Notes under the pieces: generated by a model
What the model saw: only the letters and a program-made list of their open reading frames with translations
Databases searched by the model: none
What the model was told of the DNA's origin: nothing
Part shown: positions 45,538 to 54,995 of the stretch, one piece after another
How positions within the stretch are numbered: position 1 is the stretch's first letter
Layout of the letters: each line of letters begins with the position of its first letter
DNA from: an uncultured Lachnospiraceae bacterium
GTDB taxonomy: Bacteria; Bacillota; Clostridia; Lachnospirales; Lachnospiraceae
DNA: 64,000 bases
Assembly (NCBI GenBank): GCA_910587715.1
Contig: CAJUMV010000002.1
Coordinates: forward strand, 92,474 to 156,473
Direction: 5' to 3'
Made by a program: the position numbers and the translations under genes

Positions 45538-46215
45538 TTATAATGCCGCGCATTCCCGACATAGCTGGTACTTTGAGTATGCCGACTGCTGCATACTGCC
45601 TGTTTCCAGAAGCTGCAGCAAGAAGTCCGGTATGAACTCGTCATACTTCACTTCTAACACTTTATCATATTCCCGCAGAAAATCATAGCTGATATTTTTC
45701 CGCCCAAACAGTTCCACCCTGCCGCTCGAGCGCACATTGCGGTCAAAAGTGATGCGCACATTGCCCGGTTCAAACACATACGCCTTCCGCTCATAAGCCA
45801 CGATTACCTTCGGGCGAAGTCCCTGCGTCCGAATCGCCAGATTAAAAAGCGTTGCCGGATCCTCCGCGGACGCACTGTCCTCAATGCACTCCCCCCGCAT
45901 CAGACACGCCATCTGCTCCTTTGTAATCGTTTTCGACCTTTTAAAAATGCGGTTGTCCCGCTTGGTCTTTACCTCCAGCTTAATCACATCCAGAGAATCG
46001 TTATATATCCTGATCCGGTATTTGTTTCGCCGGTTCACGCCGTCCACCGTATCCTGCAGGCAGGAATCCTCCAGATCATCAAAATACAGACTCGTGATGC
46101 GATACCCCTCCGGACCTCCCTCGTTGACGTCCGGCTTTAAAACCGCCTCCATGCGTGATTGCAGCATCACAAGCTGCCCGTCTGTGCAGTTGTATTTATC
46201 TTCCACTCGATACAT
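45538..46215 (-). CDS. VTC-domain protein (polyphosphate polymerase-like)
   Basis: A 225-residue single VTC domain of the tunnel-fold type. The basic and acidic pattern is visible: EDKYNC at the N-terminus, ITSLYFDD, NKYRIRIYN, IKLEVKTKRDNR and the VLEVKYDEFIPD near the end, matching residues that line the polyphosphate tunnel in yeast VTC4. It lacks SPX and membrane parts and could be soluble. Its start overlaps the CotH stop by 20 bases with GAGG upstream. Activity as a polyphosphate polymerase is possible but not proven for bacterial members; the CotH kinase-like neighbour suggests a shared phosphorylated product. Confidence 0.9.
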   Translation of the reverse strand: MYRVEDKYNCTDGQLVMLQSRMEAVLKPDVNEGGPEGYRITSLYFDDLEDSCLQDTVDGVNRRNKYRIRIYNDSLDVIKLEVKTKRDNRIFKRSKTITKEQMACLMRGECIEDSASAEDPATLFNLAIRTQGLRPKVIVAYERKAYVFEPGNVRITFDRNVRSSGRVELFGRKNISYDFLREYDKVLEVKYDEFIPDFLLQLLETGSMQQSAYSKYQLCRECAAL

Positions 46216-47818
46216 CGTTTTCCTCTTCCTCCGCTAATGGCTCCTCGTCAAAATAGGGCGCCTCAAAATAAGTATCCAGAAAGCGCAGCCGATTCTCCAC
46301 ATATTCGTAGATGTAAGCGTCTTCCCAATGCTCGCGCCCATGCTCTTCCCATCGCACGTAGTTTCTGTCATAAGCGCCCGAGTTATGCAGATAAGCAAAA
46401 TTCTCATCCAGCATACCATATAATCTGTCTTTTGACAAAATATCCTGCCTAAGCTCCTTCCATCGCGCAAGCGTCAGCTCCTGTATCTCTTCCGGCTTGC
46501 ACCGGTACAGCTGCTTCATATCCTCGCTCCACACATAAGCACAGTACGCCCAGCTTGCATTGTACAGCTTTCTGTCCAGATTTCCCTTGTACAGACCGTC
46601 TCCCCATGTCGCATTGCAGTCCCACGGCACTTTGGATATGACATACTTTCCGTTCTGCCTGTCATACTCCGCCACAAAAAATGTGTTTTTTCTGGTATAG
46701 TTGTCGCACGCTCTGGTAAGTATAATGAAAATATTATAGTCAATGGCATTTTCCATATGCAGAAGTGTTTTAGCCGCCTCGTAGTCCTCTATCTCATCCG
46801 CCGTAAAAATATCCAGATATTCCTTAATCGGCAGCCATGTGTTCCTGTTCTGCTCTTTCGGATATTTGATATCGTAGTCCACGCTCAGTCCGAAATCCTC
46901 CGGTATCGACTCGTCAGGCGTCGCAAATCCCCGGCATTTGTAGAGAATATCGTTTTTCTCCAAAGACAGCTCCTTCGCGTCGATGCGTTCCGTCAGCCCA
47001 TAAACACCCATATATACATTATTATTGAAAAGCTCCACATACTCCATCGTTGTCCCGCCGTCCTTCGGATCCGAATTGTCCGAAGCAATCGCCCGCCAGA
47101 CATCATAGGCAAACTTATTATGAATCAGACCGTCATCGTCGTAAAGCGCCGTCAAAATCCAGTCCTCGTCCCGCCGCATACCGAGAAGCGACATCTTGCG
47201 GTCTAACTCCAGCTTATAGCTCTGTTTCGGAAAACGTCTGGAACTGTGCCCGCGAACCGCCACCTGGCAGTCCGTACTCTGGTATTCCTTTCCCGCAAAC
47301 TTCATATCGGAGATCCGCACCTTCGCCGTCTGCAGCTCGTCCCCTATCTCTGCGCCCGTCGCTGTTTCAATCACCATAACCGGCATACCCGTAAACACAA
47401 CATCATACGTGCAGTAGCTTCCCTTCTCCCTGTCAATCCCATATAAAGTAAAGCAGTGCCCCTCGGCAATCGCCCGCCCATACTCTTCAAAACAGGCATC
47501 CTCCTGCCAGTACAGTTCCCCGGCATCTGCCATGAGTGCCCCACCCCATGTTCCGCTGTGCATATCCTGCGTCACGAAATACCTGTCAGAAGCCGCGTCA
47601 TAGGCAACCGCGTGGTCGTTGAAAGAAAGCGCCGGTCTTTCGCCAGTCTCCTGTAGTTCCGAGAGGAAGCTCTGCAGCCTGTCACTGTCAAGCGCTCTGA
47701 CTGCCAAATACCCTGGCGAAAAAATAGTTACAAAATCACTCCACCAGACTATGATACCCAGCGCCATCACAAGTATCGTTATTACGATTATCTTTTTTTG
47801 TCTGGGCGTTTTTATCAT
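46196..47818 (-). CDS. CotH-family atypical protein kinase-like protein
   Basis: A 540-residue protein with an N-terminal membrane anchor (about residues 10-30) and an extracytoplasmic CotH domain. Visible blocks are VRGHSSRRFPKQSYKLEL with the lysine region, DEDWILTALYDDDGLIHNKFAYDVW, YMGVYGLTERID, and the metal-binding VISKVPWDCNATWGDG. CotH proteins transfer phosphate to coat or surface proteins. It overlaps the acyltransferase stop by four bases (ATGA) and the VTC start by 20. Outside spore context this gene pairs with VTC/DUF4956 in Clostridia. Substrate unknown. Confidence 0.92.
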   Translation of the reverse strand: MIKTPRQKKIIVITILVMALGIIVWWSDFVTIFSPGYLAVRALDSDRLQSFLSELQETGERPALSFNDHAVAYDAASDRYFVTQDMHSGTWGGALMADAGELYWQEDACFEEYGRAIAEGHCFTLYGIDREKGSYCTYDVVFTGMPVMVIETATGAEIGDELQTAKVRISDMKFAGKEYQSTDCQVAVRGHSSRRFPKQSYKLELDRKMSLLGMRRDEDWILTALYDDDGLIHNKFAYDVWRAIASDNSDPKDGGTTMEYVELFNNNVYMGVYGLTERIDAKELSLEKNDILYKCRGFATPDESIPEDFGLSVDYDIKYPKEQNRNTWLPIKEYLDIFTADEIEDYEAAKTLLHMENAIDYNIFIILTRACDNYTRKNTFFVAEYDRQNGKYVISKVPWDCNATWGDGLYKGNLDRKLYNASWAYCAYVWSEDMKQLYRCKPEEIQELTLARWKELRQDILSKDRLYGMLDENFAYLHNSGAYDRNYVRWEEHGREHWEDAYIYEYVENRLRFLDTYFEAPYFDEEPLAEEEENDVSSGR

Positions 47819-48708
47819 TTTACTCTGTCCCTCAAAGCCTTCGCCGGAACACCCGCCACAACCTGACCCGCAGCAATGTCCGAAAGCACCGCCGAACCGA
47901 TGCCGACCAGGGCATTATCCCCCACCTTACACTGGTTCTTGACGATACTGCCCGCTATCCATGCATTATCCCCCACAGACACGCTTCCATACAGATGCGA
48001 ACAGATCAGCACCGCGTTCTCCCCCACCCGGGAATTATGCGCCACCAGCGTGCAGGGCGCAATTTTCGTCCCGCTCCCAATATAAGTATCATCGATTGTA
48101 CCTCTCTGGATGCTCACATGACTGCTGACAAATACGTCGTCCCCAATCGTCACCCCGCCGTAATGCCGGATCATGACCCTGTGATGGTTCTCCTCCTCGT
48201 AGGCGCCAAAGCCGTCCTCCCCAATCATGGAAAGTGCCTGCACCGTGCAGCGCTTTCCTATTCTCACCCGGTTCTTAATCACCACATTGTCCGAAATCAC
48301 CGTGTCGTCTCCGATTTCCACCTCTCCCATAATCGAACAGTTGTGCCCGATTCGGACATTTTTCCCGAGCTTTACATGTTTACCGATCACCGTATGTTGA
48401 CCGATAAGCGCCTCATCCTCATCATGTACCGTAAAAAATCGCTCAATCAGCGAGAAGAAAACCGCCTTGGAATTTTTGCACAGGATTTGGTTCGGAAGTG
48501 GCAGCTCCACGCCCTCCTGCACGATGCCAAGCGCAATTCCCCTCAAACCATCGTGCCATCTCTCTGCGGACTTAATCCATGTGAGCGTCCCCTCCCTGTA
48601 ATGCTCCGACGAGGAAAATCCCTCTACCGCCACATTACCATCAGCCTGCATCCGAAATTTCTGTTTCTCCTGTATCAAAAAAGCCTCTATCTGCGCCGCA
48701 GTCGTCAT
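47815..48708 (-). CDS. Left-handed beta-helix (hexapeptide) acyltransferase
   Basis: A 297-residue protein. The N-terminal half is an adaptor-like region; from about residue 100 on hexapeptide repeats run (IGQHTVIGKHVKLGKNVRIGHNCSIMG, then IGDDTVISDNVVIKNRVRIG and so on) to the end at about 290, with LVAHNSRVG providing a typical His. The closest pattern is LpxD-like N-acyltransferases and bacterial sugar acetyltransferases. It overlaps the deacetylase gene upstream and the CotH gene downstream by four bases each (ATGA), so it is strictly operonic. Likely role: acylation of an amino sugar for a surface glycan. Confidence 0.9.
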   Translation of the reverse strand: MTTAAQIEAFLIQEKQKFRMQADGNVAVEGFSSSEHYREGTLTWIKSAERWHDGLRGIALGIVQEGVELPLPNQILCKNSKAVFFSLIERFFTVHDEDEALIGQHTVIGKHVKLGKNVRIGHNCSIMGEVEIGDDTVISDNVVIKNRVRIGKRCTVQALSMIGEDGFGAYEEENHHRVMIRHYGGVTIGDDVFVSSHVSIQRGTIDDTYIGSGTKIAPCTLVAHNSRVGENAVLICSHLYGSVSVGDNAWIAGSIVKNQCKVGDNALVGIGSAVLSDIAAGQVVAGVPAKALRDRVK

Positions 48709-49433
48709 AGCTCGTCCCTTCTCAAAAACTCCTCAATATCACGGACATTGTCCTTCATATCACTGTAGCATATATCCACCCGGCTTCCGCAGAACCATTT
48801 TAACACTTCCTTTGCGCTCTGCTCCTCCTCGCCATACCAGAAAGGATGAGTCAATACATGCAGCCTGTCATATGCGCCGCTCTCCACAATACCGAGCACA
48901 TCTTCCCGCCAGTTTCTTCGGGAATCCGACACATATTTGTGATTGTGGAAGAACTCCCTGCCGTAACTGTTCACAAGCCTGCCGTCCCGAAGGCGGTAAT
49001 CGGCGTCCAAAGTGGCGGCAGAAGGCCGGTGCATGGAAACACTCGTCACCTCACATTCCAGACATTTCTCCAGAAGCGCCGCCTCCTGTTCCATCGCCTC
49101 AACCATGTCGTCTCTGTCTGCGTTATACTTCGCCTCATCAAAGTGCAGCCCCACTTCATGTCCCAGCCTGATGAGCCCGCACAGCATGTCCTGATTTCGT
49201 TTGGAAAAGATATTGTAGAAATTACTTGTAACCAGCACAAAATAAGTGGAGCTGATTTCCATATGTGCCTCCAACTCCCCCATTTTCACCGCCTTGCCGA
49301 TGTCCATATCGATATCATGACGCAGAATCACACTGCGGTCAGACTGTGTATAATTGTGATAGTTACAGAAGGTATAACCCTTGTCCTGTAACAGATGAAT
49401 CAGATTCTGATATGCATTGTAGGTGAATTCCAT
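48705..49433 (-). CDS. NodB/WbmS-like polysaccharide deacetylase-like protein
   Basis: A 242-residue protein. The RHDIDMD motif near residue 40 is the metal-binding Asp/His start of NodB-like deacetylases; GHEVGLHFDEAKY and VLTHPFWYG supply further His residues. The length and HDID form resemble WbmS-like proteins found in O-antigen loci. There is no signal peptide, so it acts in the cytoplasm on nucleotide- or lipid-linked sugar. It heads the operon; its own ribosome site is weak, with a promoter and a palindrome in front. It could act with the acyltransferase downstream to exchange acyl groups on an amino sugar (inferred). Confidence 0.82.
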   Translation of the reverse strand: MEFTYNAYQNLIHLLQDKGYTFCNYHNYTQSDRSVILRHDIDMDIGKAVKMGELEAHMEISSTYFVLVTSNFYNIFSKRNQDMLCGLIRLGHEVGLHFDEAKYNADRDDMVEAMEQEAALLEKCLECEVTSVSMHRPSAATLDADYRLRDGRLVNSYGREFFHNHKYVSDSRRNWREDVLGIVESGAYDRLHVLTHPFWYGEEEQSAKEVLKWFCGSRVDICYSDMKDNVRDIEEFLRRDEL

Positions 49434-49483
49434 TGTTTGTGCGCTTTCTTATATGTTTACTTTATAGTCTATACATATCTGCA

Positions 49484-49500
49484 AAAGACTTTAAGTCTTT
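49484..49500 (-). promoter_or_regulatory. Palindrome downstream of the deacetylase-operon promoter
   Basis: AAAGACTT-t-AAGTCTTT, an 8-1-8 inverted repeat at about the transcript start of the promoter at 49509-49537. It is a candidate operator; as RNA it could also be a weak hairpin. Confidence 0.45.
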
Positions 49501-49508
49501 ATTGACTA

Positions 49509-49537
49509 ATAGTATCACAGCGCAGAACTCTTATCAA
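49509..49537 (-). promoter_or_regulatory. Promoter of the deacetylase-CotH-VTC operon
   Basis: On the minus strand TTGATA (49532-49537), 17 bases, TACTAT (49509-49514), just after the aminotransferase stop. It allows expression independently of the invertible-promoter operon upstream. Confidence 0.5.
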
Positions 49538-49538
49538 T

Positions 49539-50663
49539 TTATTTTGAACAACTTTTCGGTCTCTGACATTCTTTTATAATGGCACATATACGATCCACAT
49601 CTTCCATCGCAAGGTCTGCATACATAGGAAGCGTGAGTACACGTTTACTGATATGCAAAGCCACAGGCGTAAGACTTACATCATATTTTCCATGATAGCA
49701 GTCATACGTATTTGTCAGGGGATAAAAGTATTTCCGCGCCCCAATTCCATTTTCTGCCAATTTATTAAACACTTCATTTCGGCTTGCCCCAAAAACTTTT
49801 TCATCAAAAACAACTGGAAAGTAAGCATAGTTCTGCCTCACATCCTTCTGCACCGGATTCAGTTGAACACCTTCTATCCCTTCAAGGCTGCTTCTGTACC
49901 GTTCCGCAACCTTTTTCCTCTTCTCTAATTCCTCATCCAGATGTTTTAGATTGCAAATTCCCATCGCGGCACAAAACTCATTCATCTTCGCATTGGCGCC
50001 CACACCATCCACAACCTCCGGACCACGTATGCCAAAATTCTTCAAACGATACAGGTTTAACCCAAACTCCTCATCCTCAAAGCAAACTGCTCCGCCTTCA
50101 ATCGTATGAAATACCTTCGTCGCATGAAAGCTGAAGCAAGAAGCGTCTCCAAAAGTTCCAACACCCCACCCCTCATAGGTTTCCCCAAAAGCATGAGCGG
50201 CATCATAGATTACCTTAAGTCCATATTTATGGGCAACCCTTTCAATTTCCCCAACATTACAGATATTTCCATAAACATGGACTGGAACAATCGCACAAGT
50301 CCGATCCGTAACCAACGGCTCGATTTTACTGGCATCCATCGTAAAATCATCCGGACATATATCGCAAAAAACCGGCGTCAATCCATTGCGCACAATGGCA
50401 TGTGTCGTGGATGCAAACGTAAACGGCGTTGTAATGACCTCGCCGTGAAGATTCATCGCCTGCATGGTAAGCTCCAATGCCATATGTCCGTTGGTCAGCA
50501 GCTCCACATGGGATACCTCAAGGTAGCTTTTCAGCTCTGCCTGCAGCTTCTTATGTTTAACTCCCATATTGGTAAGCCAGTGTGTTTCCCAAAGTTCCCC
50601 TATTTCCTCCATATATTCGTCAATTGGCGGCATGGATGATCTTGTTACTAACAATTTTTTCAT
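49539..50663 (-). CDS. DegT/DnrJ/EryC1 sugar aminotransferase
   Basis: A 374-residue PLP enzyme. The family blocks are present: TNGHMALELTMQA, TPFTFASTTHAI, VIYDAAHAFGETY with D154, and SFHATKVFHTIEGGAVCF with the PLP lysine K183. Such enzymes aminate 3- or 4-keto sugars of nucleotide donors. The neighbouring WecF-like transferase, specific for a 4-amino-4,6-dideoxy sugar in the best known case, and the N-formyltransferase make a C4 aminotransferase the best guess. GAGG lies about eight bases before the ATG. Last gene of the left-hand operon that starts at the ATP-grasp gene. Confidence 0.93.
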   Translation of the reverse strand: MKKLLVTRSSMPPIDEYMEEIGELWETHWLTNMGVKHKKLQAELKSYLEVSHVELLTNGHMALELTMQAMNLHGEVITTPFTFASTTHAIVRNGLTPVFCDICPDDFTMDASKIEPLVTDRTCAIVPVHVYGNICNVGEIERVAHKYGLKVIYDAAHAFGETYEGWGVGTFGDASCFSFHATKVFHTIEGGAVCFEDEEFGLNLYRLKNFGIRGPEVVDGVGANAKMNEFCAAMGICNLKHLDEELEKRKKVAERYRSSLEGIEGVQLNPVQKDVRQNYAYFPVVFDEKVFGASRNEVFNKLAENGIGARKYFYPLTNTYDCYHGKYDVSLTPVALHISKRVLTLPMYADLAMEDVDRICAIIKECQRPKSCSK

Positions 50664-50696
50664 AATCTAATCCTCATATGAATTTCCCACAAGTTG

Positions 50697-52139
50697 CTAC
50701 TTATTTACGAACGAACTGAGAAGCCTTTTTAAATACAAATATGCCTCTAGTCTGAATATAGCGGAGCCTGCTATATAAATGACAGCGCCAAACAACACCT
50801 GCATAATAAAAACAGGCAGCACAGGCAGCCCTGTCACGGAGATGCACCATACCACCATTCCCATAACAACCGATAAAAGAATACTCGGCAGTACATCCTT
50901 CATCTGCTCCACATAGCTGTAGCCTAATAATTTTCTATTAGGCCACGAATTAATTATCTGGCTTGTTATGCTGCTCACTAACATGCTGTATGCCATTGCC
51001 ATAGGTCCGAACCACATGGTTGAAAAAAGCAGAATGACACCAACACATTTTTTAAGAATCTCTAATTTTAAAAAAAGGTCGCTTCTCCCCATAGCTTTGA
51101 TTGCATTTAAGTTAGCCGTATGAATAGGCCAGAACATAAAGGTTATGCAAAAAATACGGAGATATGGAACACATTCCATCCATTTGTCCGTCAAAAGCAG
51201 TCTCACAACAGAATCGGCTGTAAACGCCAGTCCCATCATCAGCGGCGCCATAATGTACGCGCTAACCTTGATTGATTTTCTTGTCATCTGCCTTACATTC
51301 TGACGATTATCCTGCGCCTTCGCCATCACAGGAAACAACACACTGTCGATGGCACTGTTGATATTCGTAATTACATAATTGGGAAACTGTCTCCCCTTGT
51401 TGTAATATGCCAAATCCGAAGAGGAATAGAGCTTGCCAATTACGAGCTGCCTGCTGTTCTTATATACAATATCAATCAGCGATGACATCAAAAGCTTCCA
51501 GCCATAAGAAAACAGCCCCTTTAGCCGTTCCATCGAAAACGCTCTTTGAGGACGCCATTTGACTGTAATCCATAAAATGATTGTATCAATCGACACATTA
51601 ATAACCTGCTGCGCCACCAATGCCCATGCGCCGTATCCCGCCCACGCCATTGAAATTCCGACAACCGCCGCTGCTATTGTTCCACCCAATGTAGAAAAAA
51701 AGAATTTTCTAAACATCATGTTTCTCGATACATACGCCTGTTGTATATTCTTAATTCCGGAAACAATAAGCGTAATGCCAACCACACGGGTTAAGGCTGT
51801 CAGGGACATATCATGATAAAACTTCGCAATCAATGGTGCACACACGAAAAGAATCGTATACAACGCCCCGCAGAAAAGAAGATTCACATAAAACACCGTG
51901 GAAAAATCCACGTCATCCGCATCCTTCTTTTGTATCAGCGCATTCCCCAACCCGCTGTCAACAAAAACCTGTAATATACTGGTAAACACATTAATCAATG
52001 CGACCGTTCCGTATATGTCGGGAGACAGCATTCTTGCAAGAACGATGGACACAATGAACGCAACAAACTGTGCTCCGCTGCGCTCGGCAAAACGCCAGAT
52101 TAAATTAGAAAAAATTCTTTTGTTCTCGTTCTTCCTCAT
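50697..52139 (-). CDS. Polysaccharide flippase (Wzx/MOP superfamily)
   Basis: A 480-residue polytopic protein with about twelve to fourteen helices. The N-terminal FSNLIWRFAERSGAQFVAFIVSIVLARMLSPDIYG is typical of Polysacc_synt_3/MOP exporters. The ATG at 52139 is chosen; a GTG at 52151 that overlaps the upstream gene by about 11 bases is possible, and neither has a strong site. It moves undecaprenyl-linked repeat units across the membrane. This is the exporter of the left-hand operon; the right-hand operon has a different flippase at 60105-61640. Confidence 0.93.
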   Translation of the reverse strand: MRKNENKRIFSNLIWRFAERSGAQFVAFIVSIVLARMLSPDIYGTVALINVFTSILQVFVDSGLGNALIQKKDADDVDFSTVFYVNLLFCGALYTILFVCAPLIAKFYHDMSLTALTRVVGITLIVSGIKNIQQAYVSRNMMFRKFFFSTLGGTIAAAVVGISMAWAGYGAWALVAQQVINVSIDTIILWITVKWRPQRAFSMERLKGLFSYGWKLLMSSLIDIVYKNSRQLVIGKLYSSSDLAYYNKGRQFPNYVITNINSAIDSVLFPVMAKAQDNRQNVRQMTRKSIKVSAYIMAPLMMGLAFTADSVVRLLLTDKWMECVPYLRIFCITFMFWPIHTANLNAIKAMGRSDLFLKLEILKKCVGVILLFSTMWFGPMAMAYSMLVSSITSQIINSWPNRKLLGYSYVEQMKDVLPSILLSVVMGMVVWCISVTGLPVLPVFIMQVLFGAVIYIAGSAIFRLEAYLYLKRLLSSFVNK

Positions 52140-52140
52140 A

Positions 52141-53235
52141 TTATGACTCACAAGATATCGTGAATATATTACTCCACTTCTCCTTTGTTACTTTCACAAG
52201 ATCATAATTATCTTCCAACATTTCATTTTTTTGTTTTTCTTTTTCATCAAAAAAAGTAAATGCATCAAAATCCAACTTCTTAATCGTAGAAATCGGATAG
52301 ATACACCTTCCCTCATTTATATAACGCTTCCACATGCTGGTGTCATCCCGCGCGTAGACCTTTTTCCCCAGCGCAAGCATGATTGTTACATTCGCCATGC
52401 CCTGTTGCCGGTCGTTATTAAATATGCCTATATCCATTCCTGCAAGAAACGCAACATAATCTTCATATTTCATAAAATCCAATATTGGATGAAATCTCTC
52501 CCCCAATAACCGTTTCCCTTCCCGCAGTACCTCTTCCCGATATATCGCTTCTCCATAAGACAAAGGAACATATACCCTTATTCTGCTTAGAGGAAACCTC
52601 CTGAGCATCTCAAATACCTCCTGATGATGGTTTGTCTTGGTCGCCGAATTACCAACCAGAATATTTACCGGCCGCTCCATCTGCTCATCCGCATCCCTAT
52701 GTTGCTCCCGGTAATCGGCAAACCGAAGTTTTCTTCTTGTATCCCTCGGTACAGGGGCAATATAATGCGCATTTACAATATGAGTAATCTCAAAAAAAAT
52801 ATCATATTCTCCATCAATCAGAAAAATCAATCCCGCACATTTCTTGCAACAATAAATTTTTAAAACATTCTTCATAAGTGTTTTCAGACTGTTTGCCGGC
52901 TCCCGCAGACAATAAAAATCACCTCCCCAGAAGTGCAGAAAAGTTTTTTTCAGTTCCTTTTTCCCCAAAAAAGCAACCGCAACATGGGAGTTAAACACAC
53001 CTGAAACTATTATTTGGGAAGACTGTCCCAACATTCTCTTTATTTTAGGATTTATTAAGATAGCAAAAAATTTTTTAACATAATAAACATTTTCATTGTC
53101 TATAAACTGATTCTCCCAGCTCTTTCCCGAAATAATAAATATGTGTTTATATTGAGACATGTGTTCCTTCATAAAATTTACATAGCCCGTTGTAAATTTA
53201 TCATTTGAAAGAATATGCACGATTTCCTTTATCAT
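52141..53235 (-). CDS. WecF-like 4-amino-4,6-dideoxy sugar transferase (Glyco_transf_56)
   Basis: A 364-residue protein. The block ILVGNSATKTNHHQEVFEMLRR followed by ILDFMKYEDYVAFLAGMDIGIFNNDRQQGMAN is the signature of the enterobacterial-common-antigen Fuc4NAc transferase family. In E. coli it moves Fuc4NAc to lipid III. The presence of an aminotransferase and N-formyltransferase in the operon suggests a formamido variant of such a sugar here. It overlaps or abuts its neighbours: four bases after the PLP gene and at most eleven bases of overlap with the flippase. Confidence 0.87.
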   Translation of the reverse strand: MIKEIVHILSNDKFTTGYVNFMKEHMSQYKHIFIISGKSWENQFIDNENVYYVKKFFAILINPKIKRMLGQSSQIIVSGVFNSHVAVAFLGKKELKKTFLHFWGGDFYCLREPANSLKTLMKNVLKIYCCKKCAGLIFLIDGEYDIFFEITHIVNAHYIAPVPRDTRRKLRFADYREQHRDADEQMERPVNILVGNSATKTNHHQEVFEMLRRFPLSRIRVYVPLSYGEAIYREEVLREGKRLLGERFHPILDFMKYEDYVAFLAGMDIGIFNNDRQQGMANVTIMLALGKKVYARDDTSMWKRYINEGRCIYPISTIKKLDFDAFTFFDEKEKQKNEMLEDNYDLVKVTKEKWSNIFTISCES

Positions 53236-53239
53236 TCTA

Positions 53240-54202
53240 TCAACACCCTAAATTCCACGCCTTTTCCCCGCATATATTATCAAAGAAAAGAGGGGTTCCT
53301 CCTGTATGAATAAACAAAATATTCTTTTTGCTAATCTTCCTTTTTTTTATATATTGAAGCATTCCCCAGAAAGCTTTTCCCGTGTAAGTCGAATCAAGCG
53401 GCACTCCATTTATAAGCATTGTTTTCTTTATTGTTTCTACAATCTCTCGGTTATAACATCCATAACCGCCACAAACAAAGCTATCTTCTACTTCAATGGT
53501 GCCCCTATCTATCGGCTTATCTTTAGAAAAATAGGTTTCAAGCATAGAATATAAAATCTGCTCTTGGAATTCTTTATTTCTTGAAATTGAAATCCCAACA
53601 ATTTTTTCGTGTCCGCCATATATCATCTGTCCGGCTATTAAACCTGCCTGTGTCATTCCCGTACCTGTCGCGTGAAAAATGTAATCAAACTCTATATTCT
53701 TCTCAAGTGCCTGACTTTGAATTTCTTTGAATGCTTTGATATATGCGCGCATTGGAACAGCTTCATTACCGTGCCCGTATTGATCTCCATATATATAATA
53801 AGGCTTCTTGCCGTCTGCTCTACACATGTCCATAACTGATTGTACCGTTTCTGACACTTCGTTTTTATTGCACAAGTGAATATGCGCGCCACATAAACTA
53901 ACAATAAAACTGTTACTGGTTTCTATCTGAACGCCATTGCTGTCAGCCGGTGATACAATATGACATTCTCCACTACTCTCCCTAGAAGAATTAATATTCG
54001 CTATTGCGCGGTTTAAGTTGGATTTTGCACTTCCATACCCAATCATACAGTTCTTGTTTTGAGCGTCCATGTCTAAAAAAAATTCCTGTGCAATCCGCAC
54101 CTTATTACCCCCAAACGAAAAGGGTAACAAATCATCCCGTTTAATATAGAAACTATTTTCTCCATATCCCTGTATGGGGGTAATCGGGGTCATCCATTCC
54201 AT
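53240..54202 (-). CDS. PLP enzyme of the D-cysteine desulfhydrase / ACC deaminase type
   Basis: A 320-residue tryptophan-synthase-beta-fold PLP protein. RDDLLPFSFGGNKVR contains the PLP lysine; HATGTGMTQAGLIAG binds the phosphate and IHTGGTPLFF follows near the end. The nearest known activities are D-cysteine desulfhydrase and 1-aminocyclopropane-1-carboxylate deaminase, but the close link to an ATP-grasp and an N-formyltransferase gene argues for making or freeing an amino acid used in glycan modification. GAGGTGG lies five bases before the ATG. Unusual in a polysaccharide locus; the true reaction is unknown. Confidence 0.85.
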   Translation of the reverse strand: MEWMTPITPIQGYGENSFYIKRDDLLPFSFGGNKVRIAQEFFLDMDAQNKNCMIGYGSAKSNLNRAIANINSSRESSGECHIVSPADSNGVQIETSNSFIVSLCGAHIHLCNKNEVSETVQSVMDMCRADGKKPYYIYGDQYGHGNEAVPMRAYIKAFKEIQSQALEKNIEFDYIFHATGTGMTQAGLIAGQMIYGGHEKIVGISISRNKEFQEQILYSMLETYFSKDKPIDRGTIEVEDSFVCGGYGCYNREIVETIKKTMLINGVPLDSTYTGKAFWGMLQYIKKRKISKKNILFIHTGGTPLFFDNICGEKAWNLGC

Positions 54203-54227
54203 TCAACCACCTCTATATTAACTAAAC

Positions 54228-54995
54228 CTATATACCCGTTCTTAGATACAGCCTATTGCCTCCACACTCAATGTATGCTGGCTCATATCCCGGAAAATCA
54301 AACGCTCTTACAGTTCTTAAAATCTTATCCGGCGGATCAGACAAATTTATTTTTTTGTATTGTCCTATGCTCTTTAAATTAAAATAATGATGCTCATGCC
54401 CCTGGTCTAAAAATGTTTTTTGTGGAATAAACTCTGTGACTTCACCGTCTAATATTGGTAAAATAACATCTATCATATTTTCAAATAAAGCATTCTGTGT
54501 TTTTTGAAATACTGTATAACCAGTATCATCATTTTCAATTTGAAATTCGCATCTTCTTATAATGTCCCCCGTATCTATTCCCTGATCTATCCAGTGAATC
54601 GTACCTCCACCCTTTTCTGCATTAAATAAAACAGAATAGTTACTTGCATATGGTCCCGCAAATTCTGGCAGCAATCCGCCATGCATGTTTATAATCCCTA
54701 TCCGAAAAATGTCTAGTACGTCTTTCTTTATAATCTTACTATATCTACAGCATAACCCTAAATCGAGACTTTTCCCCGCATAATCCGACTTAAAATTATC
54801 ATATGAATATAACGGTATATTATTAGCATTACAGTAATCTTTTAACATGGGCACGTCTTCCCATGGATCATTGTTATGCGCCTTCGGATTTGAACTAACA
54901 CAAGCAACCAATTCTAACGTTCTCTCTTCTCTTATCCACATACATATCTTTGTAGCTATTGGTAAATCCCCGAATACCACAATTTTTCTCTTCAC
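54228..54995 (-). CDS. Sugar N-formyltransferase-like protein
   Basis: The start is GTG at 54995, overlapping the ATP-grasp stop, with GGGAGG six bases upstream. The 255-residue product resembles the formyl-THF-dependent catalytic domain of methionyl-tRNA formyltransferase and of sugar formyltransferases: N103 and H105 in INMHGGLLPEFAG and D141 in QGIDTGDI form the conserved Asn-His-Asp set. Known relatives formylate 4-amino sugars such as Qui4N, Fuc4N or Per4N, matching a DegT aminotransferase and WecF-like transferase in the same operon. Cytoplasmic. Confidence 0.9.
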   Translation of the reverse strand: MKRKIVVFGDLPIATKICMWIREERTLELVACVSSNPKAHNNDPWEDVPMLKDYCNANNIPLYSYDNFKSDYAGKSLDLGLCCRYSKIIKKDVLDIFRIGIINMHGGLLPEFAGPYASNYSVLFNAEKGGGTIHWIDQGIDTGDIIRRCEFQIENDDTGYTVFQKTQNALFENMIDVILPILDGEVTEFIPQKTFLDQGHEHHYFNLKSIGQYKKINLSDPPDKILRTVRAFDFPGYEPAYIECGGNRLYLRTGI

